Below are positions 1-8,334 of a stretch of DNA of 64,000 nt, in pieces; the stretch's first letter is position 1; every line of letters begins with the position of its first letter. Where the stretch lies: the NCBI RefSeq assembly GCF_014836675.1, contig NZ_JACSQK010000005.1, positions 278,529 through 342,528 of the forward strand, read 5' to 3'. The DNA comes from Comamonas avium (GTDB lineage Bacteria > Pseudomonadota > Gammaproteobacteria > Burkholderiales > Burkholderiaceae_C). The notes beneath the pieces were generated by a model. It ran no database searches and had not been told where the DNA came from. It saw only the letters and a list, made by a program, of their open reading frames with translations. The translations under genes were made by a program, and so were the position numbers.

Positions 1-1
1 G

Positions 2-85
2 CAAGAGCTGGCAGAGCACCCTTTGCGGGTGGGGCTGTCGATGACGGCCACGGTTGACACCCGCAGCGGTCCCGCCGTGCAGTGA
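2..85 (+). CDS. EmrA/HlyD-family membrane fusion protein, C-terminal end (partial)
   Basis: Only the last 27 codons are in the window. The reading frame gives LRVGLSMTATVDTRSG near the end, which resembles the C-terminal strand of EmrA-type periplasmic adaptor proteins, and it stops with TGA at 83-85. The next gene encodes an EmrB-type exporter and its GTG start at 82 overlaps this stop by four bases, the usual emrAB arrangement. The adaptor would link the inner-membrane exporter to an outer-membrane channel. The identification rests on a short peptide plus context. Confidence 0.7.
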   Translation, partial: QELAEHPLRVGLSMTATVDTRSGPAVQ

Positions 86-1647
86 GCACCGCCATGAGTG
101 ACCGTAATAACGACGGGGCGATCACCATTGGTGGTCAGCCACTGACGGGCGGCATGCTGTGGCTGGCGGCCATTGTGCTGGCGGCCGCCAATTTTGTGGC
201 CGTGCTGGACATGACGATTGCCAACGTCTCTGTGCCCAGCATTGCTGGCAACCTGGGCGCAACCACCAGCCAGGGCACCTGGGTGATTACCAGCTATGCC
301 GTGGCCGAGGCCGTAACCGTGCCGCTGACCGGCTGGCTGGCCGCCCGCTTTGGTGCCGTGCGGGTGTTTGCCACGGCCATGGGCTTGTTTGGCGTGGCCT
401 CACTGCTGTGCGGGCTGGCCAACTCTCTGGGCTTTCTGGTGTTTGCGCGCATCTTGCAAGGTTTTGCAGGCGGGCCATTGATGCCTTTGTCGCAAACGCT
501 GCTGCTGCGCATTTTTCCACCACGCATGGCACCAGCCGCCGTGGGGCTGTGGGCCATGACCACGCTGATAGCTCCTGTGCTGGGCCCCATTGTGGGAGGC
601 TGGATCTGCGACCAGTACAGCTGGCACTGGATCTTTCTGATCAACATCCCCGTGGCCATTGGCTGTGCGTTTGCTGCGTGGAACCTGCTCAAGCGCTATG
701 AGCTGCCCAAGCTCAAGAATCCCATCGACACGGTGGGGCTGGTGCTGCTGTTTACCTGGGTGGGCGCGCTGCAGCTGATGCTGGACGAGGGCAAAAATCT
801 GGACTGGTTTGCCTCCGGCACCATCGTGACGCTGGCGATTGTGGCCGTGGTGGGCTTTGTGGCCTTCCTGATCTGGGAGCTGCATGAAGAACACCCGGTG
901 GTGGATTTGCGCGTGTTCCGGCACCGGGGCTTCAGCATGAGCGTGCTCACCATCAGTCTGGCGTTTGCTGCATTTTTTGCCGCCAACGTGCTCACGCCGC
1001 TGTGGCTGCAAAGCTTCATGGGTTACACGGCCACGCAGTCGGGCAAGGTCACTGCGTGGACCGGCCTGTTCGCGCTGATGGTGGCCCCCATGGCGGCAGG
1101 GCTGTCCGCCAAGGTGGACCCGCGCAAGCTGATCTTTGGCGGGGTGTTCTGGCTGGGTGTCATCACGATGTGGCGCACGGTGGCCACCACAGAGATGAGC
1201 TACTGGGACATCGCTATGCCGCTGATGCTGATGGGCTGGGGCTTGCCGTTCTTCTTTATCCCCACCACCGGCCTGGCTCTGGCCAGCGTGGAGCCGCACG
1301 AGATGGACAACGCTGCAGGCTTGATGAACTTCCTGCGCACGCTCTCGGGCGCAGCAGCGGTATCCATGGTCAATACCGAGTGGGAGAACGAAACCACGCG
1401 CCAGCACGCCGAGCTGGTCGGGCTGACCGATCGCTCTGGCGAGATGCTGCAAGGCTTGCAGCAATCTGGCCTGACGCCGCAGGCAGCCTTGCAGACGCTG
1501 GACCACCTGGTCACCAACCAGAGCGTGATGCTGGCCACCAACAACATCATGACGGTGATTGCCATCTGCTTTGTACTGGCGGCCAGCGTGATCTGGCTGG
1601 CCCCCAAGCCGCAGCGCGTGGTGGCACCGGGCGCGGGCGGGCATTGA
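82..1647 (+). CDS. emrB: DHA2-family MFS multidrug exporter, EmrB-like
   Basis: This 521-residue protein is an inner-membrane drug:proton antiporter of the 14-helix DHA2 group, about the usual EmrB length. The first helix carries the family motif around residue 40 (AVLDMTIANVSVPSIAG), followed by a GWLAARFG loop. Near residue 165 is the antiporter motif C (APVLGPIVGGW). It follows the end of an emrA-like gene with a four-base overlap if GTG at 82 is used; ATG at 94 is the alternative start and would remove four residues. It probably works with the upstream adaptor as a tripartite exporter of hydrophobic compounds. The exact substrate cannot be read from sequence. A strong hairpin at 1671 closes the unit. 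Confidence 0.88.
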   Translation: MSTAMSDRNNDGAITIGGQPLTGGMLWLAAIVLAAANFVAVLDMTIANVSVPSIAGNLGATTSQGTWVITSYAVAEAVTVPLTGWLAARFGAVRVFATAMGLFGVASLLCGLANSLGFLVFARILQGFAGGPLMPLSQTLLLRIFPPRMAPAAVGLWAMTTLIAPVLGPIVGGWICDQYSWHWIFLINIPVAIGCAFAAWNLLKRYELPKLKNPIDTVGLVLLFTWVGALQLMLDEGKNLDWFASGTIVTLAIVAVVGFVAFLIWELHEEHPVVDLRVFRHRGFSMSVLTISLAFAAFFAANVLTPLWLQSFMGYTATQSGKVTAWTGLFALMVAPMAAGLSAKVDPRKLIFGGVFWLGVITMWRTVATTEMSYWDIAMPLMLMGWGLPFFFIPTTGLALASVEPHEMDNAAGLMNFLRTLSGAAAVSMVNTEWENETTRQHAELVGLTDRSGEMLQGLQQSGLTPQAALQTLDHLVTNQSVMLATNNIMTVIAICFVLAASVIWLAPKPQRVVAPGAGGH

Positions 1648-1670
1648 GGCGCTGCAGCGCCGCCCTGACA

Positions 1671-1700
1671 ACAAAGCCCGCAATTGCGGGCTTTGTTGTG
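1671..1700. terminator. Hairpin terminator after emrB
   Basis: A perfect 11-bp inverted repeat (ACAAAGCCCGC, loop AATT) at 1671-1696 runs into a short T-rich stretch. Its symmetry would let it act on either strand between the convergent emrB and radical SAM genes. Confidence 0.75.
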
Positions 1701-1726
1701 TGTGGCTGCATGCAGCAGTAATGTGG

Positions 1727-1826
1727 TTTTTTAATTTGGTAGCTGTTAACGCTTGCTACATAAGGTTTTCAGATAGTTTTATATCTGAAAAGTCCATTTG
1801 GTAAGCGATGGCAGCTATGTTTTTGT
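1727..1826. repeat. Interspersed palindromic repeat, copy A
   Basis: About 100 bp between two convergent genes. The outer arms (GGTAGCTGTTAACGCTT and, inverted, AAGCGATGGCAGCTAT) form an imperfect inverted repeat. The centre is a 10-bp perfect hairpin, TTTTCAGATA / TATCTGAAAA, at 1766-1791. The same design recurs at 27781, 39951 and 60966, with shorter relatives at 37774 and 49747. Confidence 0.7.
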
Positions 1827-1836
1827 CGTCAAGTGT

Positions 1837-3762
1837 TTATTGTTTGGCTGCCAGTGCCTTGGCAATCTTGTTGCGTGGCACGGTGGGCTTGGGCACCTTG
1901 AAGTCAAACCAGTTGCGCACGTCCTCTTCCACACCAATGCCGTGCATGTAGTTGTAGATGGCCTTTTTGAGCACAACGCCCAGCTTGTCGTGGTCTACGC
2001 CGGTGGCGTCAATGAACGGAATGTCATTGCGCGCAAATGTGGCCTTGGGCTGGGGTGGCAGGGTGACGCCGTAGTCCTGCGGGTTCTGGCCCACGGGCGA
2101 GTGCACGGTGCAGGCAAAACGGTGGAAAAAGCCGCTTTGAATGCAGCCGTTTTCAAACAGCTGGCGCACGTATTCCAGCGCGTCCACCGTGTCTTGCACG
2201 GTTTGCGTGGGAAAGCCATACATCAGATAGGCGTGCACCAGAATGCCGGCATCGGTCAGCGCCTTGGTTACACGCGCTACCTGCTCTACGCTCACGCCTT
2301 TTTTCATCAGCTCCAGCAAGCGGTCTGAGGCCACTTCCAGCCCGCCCGAGACGGCAATGCAGCCGCTGTCGGCCATCAGCTCGGCCAGCTCTGGCGTAAA
2401 GGTTTTTTCAAAACGGATATTGCCCCACCAGCTGATCTCGGTGCCCCGCTCGATCAGCTCTTTGGACAGCGCCTTCAGGGCCTTGGGCGGCGCAGCTTCA
2501 TCCACAAAGTGAAAACCGGTCTGGCCGGTTTCGGCCACGATGGCGTCAATGCGGTTGGCCAGCTCGGCAGCGCTGGCACCTTCGTAGCGGCTGATGTAGT
2601 CCAGACTGACGTCGCAGAAACTGCACTTTTTCCAGTAACAGCCATGGGCAATGGTCAGCTTGTTCCAGCGGCCATCGCTCCACATGCGGTGCATGGGGTT
2701 GAGCATGTCCAGCAGCGACAGGTAGTCGTGCAGCGGCAGGCCGTCCCAAGTGGGCGTGCCCACTTCGGCAAAGGCAATGTCGGCTTCCATCATGTTGATG
2801 TATTTGACGCTGCCCGTCTCTGCATCGCGCACAAAGGTGCGCACCAGACGCGACTGGCCCCGCTCGCCTTGCAGGTGCTCCAGCAGCGCCAGCAGAGGGC
2901 GCTCGCCCGCATCCAGCGTGACAAAGTCAAAGTAGTCAAACACGCGTGGCTCGTTGAGCTCACGCAGTTCGGTGTTGACAAAGCCGCCACCCAAGATGAG
3001 CTTGATGTGCGGAAACTCGGCCTTGATGGTTTGCGCAATGCGAAACGCCGCGTAGACAGAACCGGGAAAGGGCGTGGACAGCAATACCACCGTAGGGCGG
3101 TGACGCCAGATGGCTTTGCGCGTGAGGTCAATCAAGGCCTCGTCCACCAGCGTGGGTGAGGCAGCCAGTGCGCTGGCCAGTGGGTCAAAAGTGGGCTGGT
3201 TGCCCGACAGCGACTCGGCGTAGCGCACAAATTCAAAGCGTGGGTCGGCCGCATCACGGATCACGTCGGCCAGATCGTTCAGATACAGCGTGGCGTAGTG
3301 CTTGGCGCGGTCTTGCTGGCCCAAGGCACCAAAGGCCCAGCCAATGGGGTCGCCCGAGCCATCGTCCATGTAATGCTCCAGCGCATCAAAGCGCGGGCCT
3401 TCAGGCAGCCAGCTGCGGCTGACGATGCGGTGGCTCACCGTGCTGTCTTTGCCCTGCAAAAACGCAATCACCCGGTTGATGGTGGCGGTGTAGCGGTCGC
3501 GCTGGCCCATGAAGCTTTGCACGGCGGGGCTGAACATGCGCTCGGGGTTCTCGTCGAACTGGGCTTGGACCAGATCGATGATGCGCTCCAGCCCCTCTTT
3601 GGACAGCAGCCTGAGCACCAGCGCCAGCGCCAGGTCCTCCTGCACCGCATTCACCTCGCGCGAGCGCAAAAAACCTGTGATGTAGGCGGTGGATGGGTAA
3701 GGCGTGTTGAGCTGCGTCATCGGCGGGATGAACGAGAGCACGCGAGGGGCAGTAGCAGTCAT
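1837..3762 (-). CDS. B12-binding-domain radical SAM protein with CX4CX2C cluster
   Basis: This 641-residue protein has a Rossmann-like cobalamin-binding-type domain at about residues 215-310 (PTVVLLSTPFPGS, ILGGGFV, GERPLLALLEHL) but no DxHxxG motif. A radical SAM domain begins near residue 370. The cluster cysteines are C375, C380 and C383 (GCYWKKCSFC), spaced CX4CX2C rather than the canonical CX3CX2C. The N-terminal 200 residues match nothing I recognise. Members of this superfamily modify small molecules or peptides, but no substrate is indicated. It stands alone, convergent with emrB. The start is ATG at 3762; a second ATG lies 14 codons in. Confidence 0.8.
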   Translation of the reverse strand: MTATAPRVLSFIPPMTQLNTPYPSTAYITGFLRSREVNAVQEDLALALVLRLLSKEGLERIIDLVQAQFDENPERMFSPAVQSFMGQRDRYTATINRVIAFLQGKDSTVSHRIVSRSWLPEGPRFDALEHYMDDGSGDPIGWAFGALGQQDRAKHYATLYLNDLADVIRDAADPRFEFVRYAESLSGNQPTFDPLASALAASPTLVDEALIDLTRKAIWRHRPTVVLLSTPFPGSVYAAFRIAQTIKAEFPHIKLILGGGFVNTELRELNEPRVFDYFDFVTLDAGERPLLALLEHLQGERGQSRLVRTFVRDAETGSVKYINMMEADIAFAEVGTPTWDGLPLHDYLSLLDMLNPMHRMWSDGRWNKLTIAHGCYWKKCSFCDVSLDYISRYEGASAAELANRIDAIVAETGQTGFHFVDEAAPPKALKALSKELIERGTEISWWGNIRFEKTFTPELAELMADSGCIAVSGGLEVASDRLLELMKKGVSVEQVARVTKALTDAGILVHAYLMYGFPTQTVQDTVDALEYVRQLFENGCIQSGFFHRFACTVHSPVGQNPQDYGVTLPPQPKATFARNDIPFIDATGVDHDKLGVVLKKAIYNYMHGIGVEEDVRNWFDFKVPKPTVPRNKIAKALAAKQ

Positions 3763-3916
3763 GAACAGTCAAGCAGGCCAGAAGCGCGGCAGTGCCGCAA
3801 AACCAAAACAAAAGCCCGGCTGGTCAGCAGGGCAAGGTGCTATTGTCGCTGGCTTGGCATAAAGCTGCCGGGGCGAGGTTTTGCGTGCTTTTGCAAAGCG
3901 TTGGTGGGCGGTGTCC

Positions 3917-4504
3917 TCAAGGTGCAGCGCTTTGGGCCGCAGCGTTCAGCCGCAGCGCATGGATGTGATCGCCAAAGAAGCTGCGGCGGATGGATAGCTC
4001 TGCAGGCACAGGGCCCTTGGGGAGCGTGTCAAAGTTATCTGCATTCACACAGAATTCAAAGAAAAGATAACGCATGTCGGGAATCTCGATCTGGTGCTTG
4101 CAAGAGCGCCCTGAGCCACGCTTTTTCTCCACGGTGGCCGAGCGTGTGACTTTGGCATGCACCAAGCTGGTATAGCCCAGTGGCAACGTGACGGCTACAT
4201 TCAGCCACACCACGACCACAAAAAAAGCCATGCACAGCGGCGCCATGAGCAAGCGTTTGAAAGGCCCGTAAGTCAGCCAAGGGCCAGAAGGACGCCAGAG
4301 GTTCTTGCGGTACAAGGCCCTGAGCCAGATTGCGCTGACAGCGGTCAGCAGCAAAGAGATGCCCCACGCCATCTTTTGCCACTGCTGCGTAGGGACAAAA
4401 CTGCGAAAAAAGATGGGCACCAAAGCGCCCAGCATCCATAGCATGAAGGTGCCGATGAGTATCTTCTGTGCGCCAGGGATGTCTTTTTTCCACAGCAAAT
4501 TCAT
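3917..4504 (-). CDS. Hypothetical membrane protein
   Basis: I do not recognise this 195-residue protein. It has three likely membrane helices, at about residues 15-35, 45-65 and 87-112. A basic stretch (EKKRGSGRSCKH) and a soluble tail of about 75 residues follow. The start is ATG at 4504, and no obvious partner gene is adjacent. The upstream acyltransferase on the same strand ends in its own terminator, so this gene is probably transcribed separately. The coding call rests on the continuous frame, the helix pattern and the lack of a better frame. Confidence 0.6.
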   Translation of the reverse strand: MNLLWKKDIPGAQKILIGTFMLWMLGALVPIFFRSFVPTQQWQKMAWGISLLLTAVSAIWLRALYRKNLWRPSGPWLTYGPFKRLLMAPLCMAFFVVVVWLNVAVTLPLGYTSLVHAKVTRSATVEKKRGSGRSCKHQIEIPDMRYLFFEFCVNADNFDTLPKGPVPAELSIRRSFFGDHIHALRLNAAAQSAAP

Positions 4505-4559
4505 GGCGTTGGCTCTTTGTTAGCACGGGATTTAGGGGCGGATTCTAAGTTGAACGCAC

Positions 4560-4584
4560 AAAAAAAGGGATGCCGTGGCATCCC
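4560..4584 (-). terminator. Intrinsic terminator of the acyltransferase gene
   Basis: Read on the minus strand, GGGATGCC-AC-GGCATCCC is followed by seven T residues, a standard Rho-independent terminator 27 bases beyond the acyltransferase stop. Confidence 0.85.
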
Positions 4585-4610
4585 CCTTTGCAAACAGCTC
4601 GCCCGTACGC

Positions 4611-5759
4611 TCAGGACGAGTGGTGCGAGGCTTCGTGCATGCGTGGATCTCGGCGCTCACGCTGTGGGCGTGGAGCGTTGGCCACGGGTTTGCGACCATC
4701 GCGGTAACGCATGGCCCAGCGCTCAATCGTATAGAAAGACAGGGCAGACAGCGCTGCAGAGATCACCAGTGCGCCGATGACGGTCACTGGCCAAGAATAG
4801 TCCGCGCGCAGAAAGCGCACCACAGGGTAGTGCCACAGATAAACACCGTAAGACAGTTTGCCCAGTTGCAGCAGCGTGGGGGCGGTGAGCATTTCATACA
4901 CCAAGCCCTCGGGCTTTTGTACTGCCAGCAGCAATACGATGGCTGCGCACTCGACCACAGTGATGCCCCACAGCATGGCGTGTTGGTCGTCCCATTTCAG
5001 CTCCATGATCAGTGGCACAGCCAGTACCAGCCACATGGTATAGCCACGCAAGGACTGCAGGTACGCGATCCACTTGGGCTTTTCCACCATCAGCGCAGCC
5101 AGCAGTGCCCCGGCAATCAGGCCCGAGACGCGTGTGTCAAAGCGGAAGAAAATTTCATAGAACGCCTGCTCTTGGAACACCCAGAACACGCGCCACAGCG
5201 TGCTCAGCACCCACAGCCCCAGCAGCGGTGCCCATACGCGACCCGGTGAGGTCTTGCGCAGCAGCCATACCAGCAGTGGTGGCCAGATCAGGTAGAAATG
5301 CTCCTCGACCGAGAGCGACCACATGTGCAGCAATGTATCGGGGCTGTCAAAGAAGGCAATCCCGTAATCGGCCAGATAAAGCAGGGACACCAGCGCATCG
5401 GAGTAGATGTCATTGAGCTCAGGCCACAGGAATGGTGCAACGACACAATATGTGGCCAAAAACAATGCCAGTGCGGGCATCAGCCTAAAGAAGCGGCGGC
5501 GGTAAAAGCGCCAGTAATCCAGTCGCTCATTGGTGTGAAACTCTTGCAGCAAGAGCGAGGTAATCAAAAAGCCGCTGAGCACAAAAAACAGATCGACCCC
5601 AAAAAAAGCGCCGTCAAACAGGGGCGCGTGCGCATGCGACAAGACCACCAAAATGATGGCTACGCCGCGCAATCCATCCAGCGCAGGGTTGTAGCGCAGT
5701 TTGAATACTGACTCTGTCAAAACTAAACACCTTTCATTTGGCCCGGCCAGAGGAGACAT
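4611..5759 (-). CDS. Acyltransferase 3 family (OafA/YrhL-like) membrane protein
   Basis: A multi-pass inner-membrane O-acyltransferase of about 380 residues, likely to transfer acetyl or similar groups to surface polysaccharide or lipid. The N-terminal signature NPALDGLRGVAIILVVLSHA carries the conserved DGLR, and the catalytic-type histidine follows in LSHAHAP. About ten hydrophobic helices follow (FFGVDLFFVLSGFLI, SLSVEEHFYLIWP). I list ATG at 5759. A TTG at 5720 preceded by AAAGGTG is a real alternative, because it starts close to the conserved domain. No SGNH domain is attached and no polysaccharide genes are nearby, so the acceptor is unknown. Confidence 0.85.
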   Translation of the reverse strand: MSPLAGPNERCLVLTESVFKLRYNPALDGLRGVAIILVVLSHAHAPLFDGAFFGVDLFFVLSGFLITSLLLQEFHTNERLDYWRFYRRRFFRLMPALALFLATYCVVAPFLWPELNDIYSDALVSLLYLADYGIAFFDSPDTLLHMWSLSVEEHFYLIWPPLLVWLLRKTSPGRVWAPLLGLWVLSTLWRVFWVFQEQAFYEIFFRFDTRVSGLIAGALLAALMVEKPKWIAYLQSLRGYTMWLVLAVPLIMELKWDDQHAMLWGITVVECAAIVLLLAVQKPEGLVYEMLTAPTLLQLGKLSYGVYLWHYPVVRFLRADYSWPVTVIGALVISAALSALSFYTIERWAMRYRDGRKPVANAPRPQRERRDPRMHEASHHSS

Positions 5760-6008
5760 GGCCGCGCTCGTTTTTGTTATTTCTTGCAATCAGGGAAAAC
5801 CTTGCTGCGAAAGTATGAAGAAAACGCGGCAAGTGCTCCGTAACAAGGCTATTTTTTCTGTAATCAGGCGTTGAGCGGTGCGGCTCCCATTGCGAAAAAC
5901 TGCGTGCGCAACCGGCGCATGGTTTGTTGCGTTGTTAGTCAATGAGACGATCTGTTTAAAAGCTTTATCTTGAAAGTGCATGCTTGCTTTTAACAAGGCT
6001 GATGGCAT
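5760..6008. other. Gene-poor stretch upstream of the acyltransferase
   Basis: About 250 bp that is AT-richer than its surroundings. I see no convincing gene in it. It should hold the acyltransferase promoter. A 76-codon minus-strand frame here has no recognisable features. Confidence 0.5.
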
Positions 6009-6032
6009 AAAAAAAGCCACCCTGAGGTGGCT
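6009..6032 (-). terminator. Intrinsic terminator after the Bug receptor gene
   Basis: On the minus strand AGCCACC-TCAG-GGTGGCT is followed by a T-run of seven bases, about 30 bases after the stop codon at 6062. Confidence 0.85.
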
Positions 6033-6061
6033 GTTAAAGAAGGAAAACTTCGGGGTGTTTT

Positions 6062-7039
6062 TTAGTTGTCAGCCAGCTTTCGCTCTTTGACTACACGGCC
6101 CCACTGGTCATATTCTTTCTTGATGAAGGCTGCCAGCTCCTTGCGTGAAGTGGGCTGAGGTGTCAGGCCATGGTCGTTGAGGGCTTTTTTCACGCCTTCG
6201 TCGTTCAGGGCTTTGACGATTTCCACATTCCAGCGCTCCAAAATGGGCTCAGGGGTCTTGCTGGGCGCAACAAAGGCGTACCAGTTCAGGGCTTCAAAAC
6301 CGGGGTAGCCCGCTTCAGCAACGGTCGGAATGTCGGGCATGTAGGCCGGGCGTGTCAGGCCTGTGGTGGCCAGCGGAATCAGCTTGCCGGTCTGCACGTG
6401 GGGCAGGGCGGTGGGGGGCGCTGCAAAGTAGCTGGTGACGCGCTCGCCCAGCAGGTCTTGCAAAGCCGGGGCGCCGCCCTTGTAGGGAACGTGCACCATT
6501 TCAACGCCAGCGCGCTGGTTGAACAGCTCACCTGCCAGGTGCGAGGCCGAGCCAGCACCGGTGGATGCGTAATCCACCTTGCCGGGAGATTTTTTGGCCA
6601 GCGCGACGAACTCCTGCAGATTCTTCACGCCTGCGCCTTTGTGTGCCACCAGTACGTTAGGGAAGTTCACGCCCCCGGACAGCGGGGCCAGATCCTTGAA
6701 AGGGTCGTAGTTCAGCTTCATCAGGTGCGGGGCAATCGCCAGCGGGCCGACGGAGCCAAACAAAATCACCGAGCCATCGGCCACCGCGTTGGCCACCTGC
6801 CCATGGGCAATGTTGCCGCCCGCACCGCCCTTGTTTTCCACCACCACCGACTGGCCAATGTTTTCTCCCAGCTTCTTGGCAATCAGCCGGGCTGCGGCGT
6901 CGGCAGCACCGCCTGGTGCAAAGCCGACCACCATGGTGACGGGCTTTTTGGGCGGAAAGTCCTGGGCCAGAACATGGCCTGTGAATGCCAGTGATGTCGC
7001 AGCCAGTGCGGCTGCCTGGATCAATGTGCGCTTTTTCAT
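6062..7039 (-). CDS. Bug-family (TctC-like) periplasmic solute receptor
   Basis: A 325-residue periplasmic binding protein of the tripartite tricarboxylate transporter (TTT) family. A signal peptide covers residues 1-25 (KKRTLIQAAALAATSLAFTG, cleavage after VLA). Family motifs follow: VVGFAPGGAADAAARLIAKKL, NKGGAGGNIA, YASTGAGSASHLAGELF and VPYKGGAPALQDLL. It is the last gene after tcuA and tcuB on the same strand, 80 bp downstream of tcuB. It is therefore the likely tricarballylate or citrate-like receptor standing in for the TcuC carrier of enterobacteria. The membrane components TctA and TctB are not in the window, so it would have to use partners encoded elsewhere. ATG at 7039 follows a GGAGACC ribosome site. 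Confidence 0.88.
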   Translation of the reverse strand: MKKRTLIQAAALAATSLAFTGHVLAQDFPPKKPVTMVVGFAPGGAADAAARLIAKKLGENIGQSVVVENKGGAGGNIAHGQVANAVADGSVILFGSVGPLAIAPHLMKLNYDPFKDLAPLSGGVNFPNVLVAHKGAGVKNLQEFVALAKKSPGKVDYASTGAGSASHLAGELFNQRAGVEMVHVPYKGGAPALQDLLGERVTSYFAAPPTALPHVQTGKLIPLATTGLTRPAYMPDIPTVAEAGYPGFEALNWYAFVAPSKTPEPILERWNVEIVKALNDEGVKKALNDHGLTPQPTSRKELAAFIKKEYDQWGRVVKERKLADN

Positions 7040-7119
7040 GGTGGGTCTCCTTGTGTTGTCTTATGAATATGAAAGTGGCAGAGGAAAGCAGGGGGGGAAA
7101 GCAAAGGGAAAACGGATGG

Positions 7120-8331
7120 CTAATCGGCCCCCAGTCCGATGGGGTTGGGCTGGCGCTTTTCGGTGGTGTGGCGCAGCAAGGCAGCGGTGCGAAATACCCC
7201 GTGAGCAAACTTGCCGTAGGGCAGCGTGACAAACAGGGCCATGACGGCACCCAGATGCAGGCACAGCAGCAGCGCCAGTGCCGGGGTTGCACGGCCCCAC
7301 CACAGAGCAAGGCCGCTGGTGGCAACGAGAAACAGCAGGGCAATGAATCCCAGGTCCATGGGCTTTTGCTTTGCATCGCCGTGCATGGGGTGGCGGCTGC
7401 GGTTGAGCATCCACAAGCCCGCAGTGCCCAGCGTCAGCATCACACCTCCCACGCCACCCAAGAGCTTGGGCAGGCTGGGCAGGTCATAAGGGGCGGCCCA
7501 GCCGAACACGTAGTGGTAGAGCGTGGCCACCGAGGTGGCTGCAAAGCACATCATGAAGCCGTAGAACGTCAGGTGGTGGCAGCGGCGGCGGCGCAGCGTG
7601 TAGGCATCGTCTTCGTTGTGGCAGCCTTCACCGTGCCCGCCATCGAGGTACTTCAGGCGCAGCACATCGCTGGTGGCTTCAGTGGCTGCAGCGCTGCTGA
7701 CATCGGCCCCGCTGGTGGCCGGCTTGATGTCTTTCCAGAAGCGGCGCACCCCCATGGACAGGGCAAACACAACAAACACAAAGACAGGTGCAAACATGCC
7801 CACCAGCAGGTTGTGCGGGAACAGGTTGTAGAAATTGGCGCCCAGATCAGCCCCCCACAGTGCGCTCAGGCCACCGCCTTGCAGTACCGCACCCAGCACC
7901 AGAAACAGTGTCAGGGCGGCGACCAGTGCCAGCGACAGCGTCAAGCCATTGCGCTTGTACAGCTGGCCCAGCGCGGGTGGCCAGGCGTAGTCGATATAGG
8001 TTTGGCCTCGCACTTGGGCCATGGCCTTGGGGATGTTGATGGCAAATTCATGCGGTGGTGCGTACTGGCAGGCATGCAAGCAGGCACCGCAGTTGTGGCA
8101 CAGGTTGGCCAGGTAATTGACATCGGCCTTGAGAAACTCCAGTCGGCGCGTCATGGCCGGAAACACAGCGCAAAAACCTTCGCAATAACGGCAGGCGTTG
8201 CAAATCTGCATGGAGCGCGACACTTCATCTTCGGCGGCGGACATGGGCAGAATGGGGATGACTTTGCCGCCATAGCCTGCGGCCAAGGATTGCGCCTCTT
8301 GGCCCAGTGCTTGCAGGGATTCGATGCTCAT
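7120..8331 (-). CDS. tcuB: Tricarballylate utilisation protein B (TcuB/CitB), membrane Fe-S electron transfer protein
   Basis: This 403-residue membrane protein is thought to reoxidise the flavin of TcuA and pass electrons to the quinone pool. Two ferredoxin-like cysteine clusters lie near residues 43-53 ([11 protein letters not shown]) and 78-88 ([11 protein letters not shown]). About six membrane helices follow, with histidines suitable for heme ([22 protein letters not shown]). The length is close to that of Salmonella TcuB. It lies three bases after the tcuA stop and is surely cotranscribed with it. The assignment rests on family motifs plus the tcuR-tcuA-tcuB context. Confidence 0.88.
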   Translation of the reverse strand: MSIESLQALGQEAQSLAAGYGGKVIPILPMSAAEDEVSRSMQICNACRYCEGFCAVFPAMTRRLEFLKADVNYLANLCHNCGACLHACQYAPPHEFAINIPKAMAQVRGQTYIDYAWPPALGQLYKRNGLTLSLALVAALTLFLVLGAVLQGGGLSALWGADLGANFYNLFPHNLLVGMFAPVFVFVVFALSMGVRRFWKDIKPATSGADVSSAAATEATSDVLRLKYLDGGHGEGCHNEDDAYTLRRRRCHHLTFYGFMMCFAATSVATLYHYVFGWAAPYDLPSLPKLLGGVGGVMLTLGTAGLWMLNRSRHPMHGDAKQKPMDLGFIALLFLVATSGLALWWGRATPALALLLCLHLGAVMALFVTLPYGKFAHGVFRTAALLRHTTEKRQPNPIGLGAD

Positions 8332-8334
8332 GGC

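Noticed and set aside
5790..6020. A 76-codon minus-strand frame upstream of the acyltransferase
   Set aside because: It overlaps the terminator of the Bug receptor gene and has no recognisable features.
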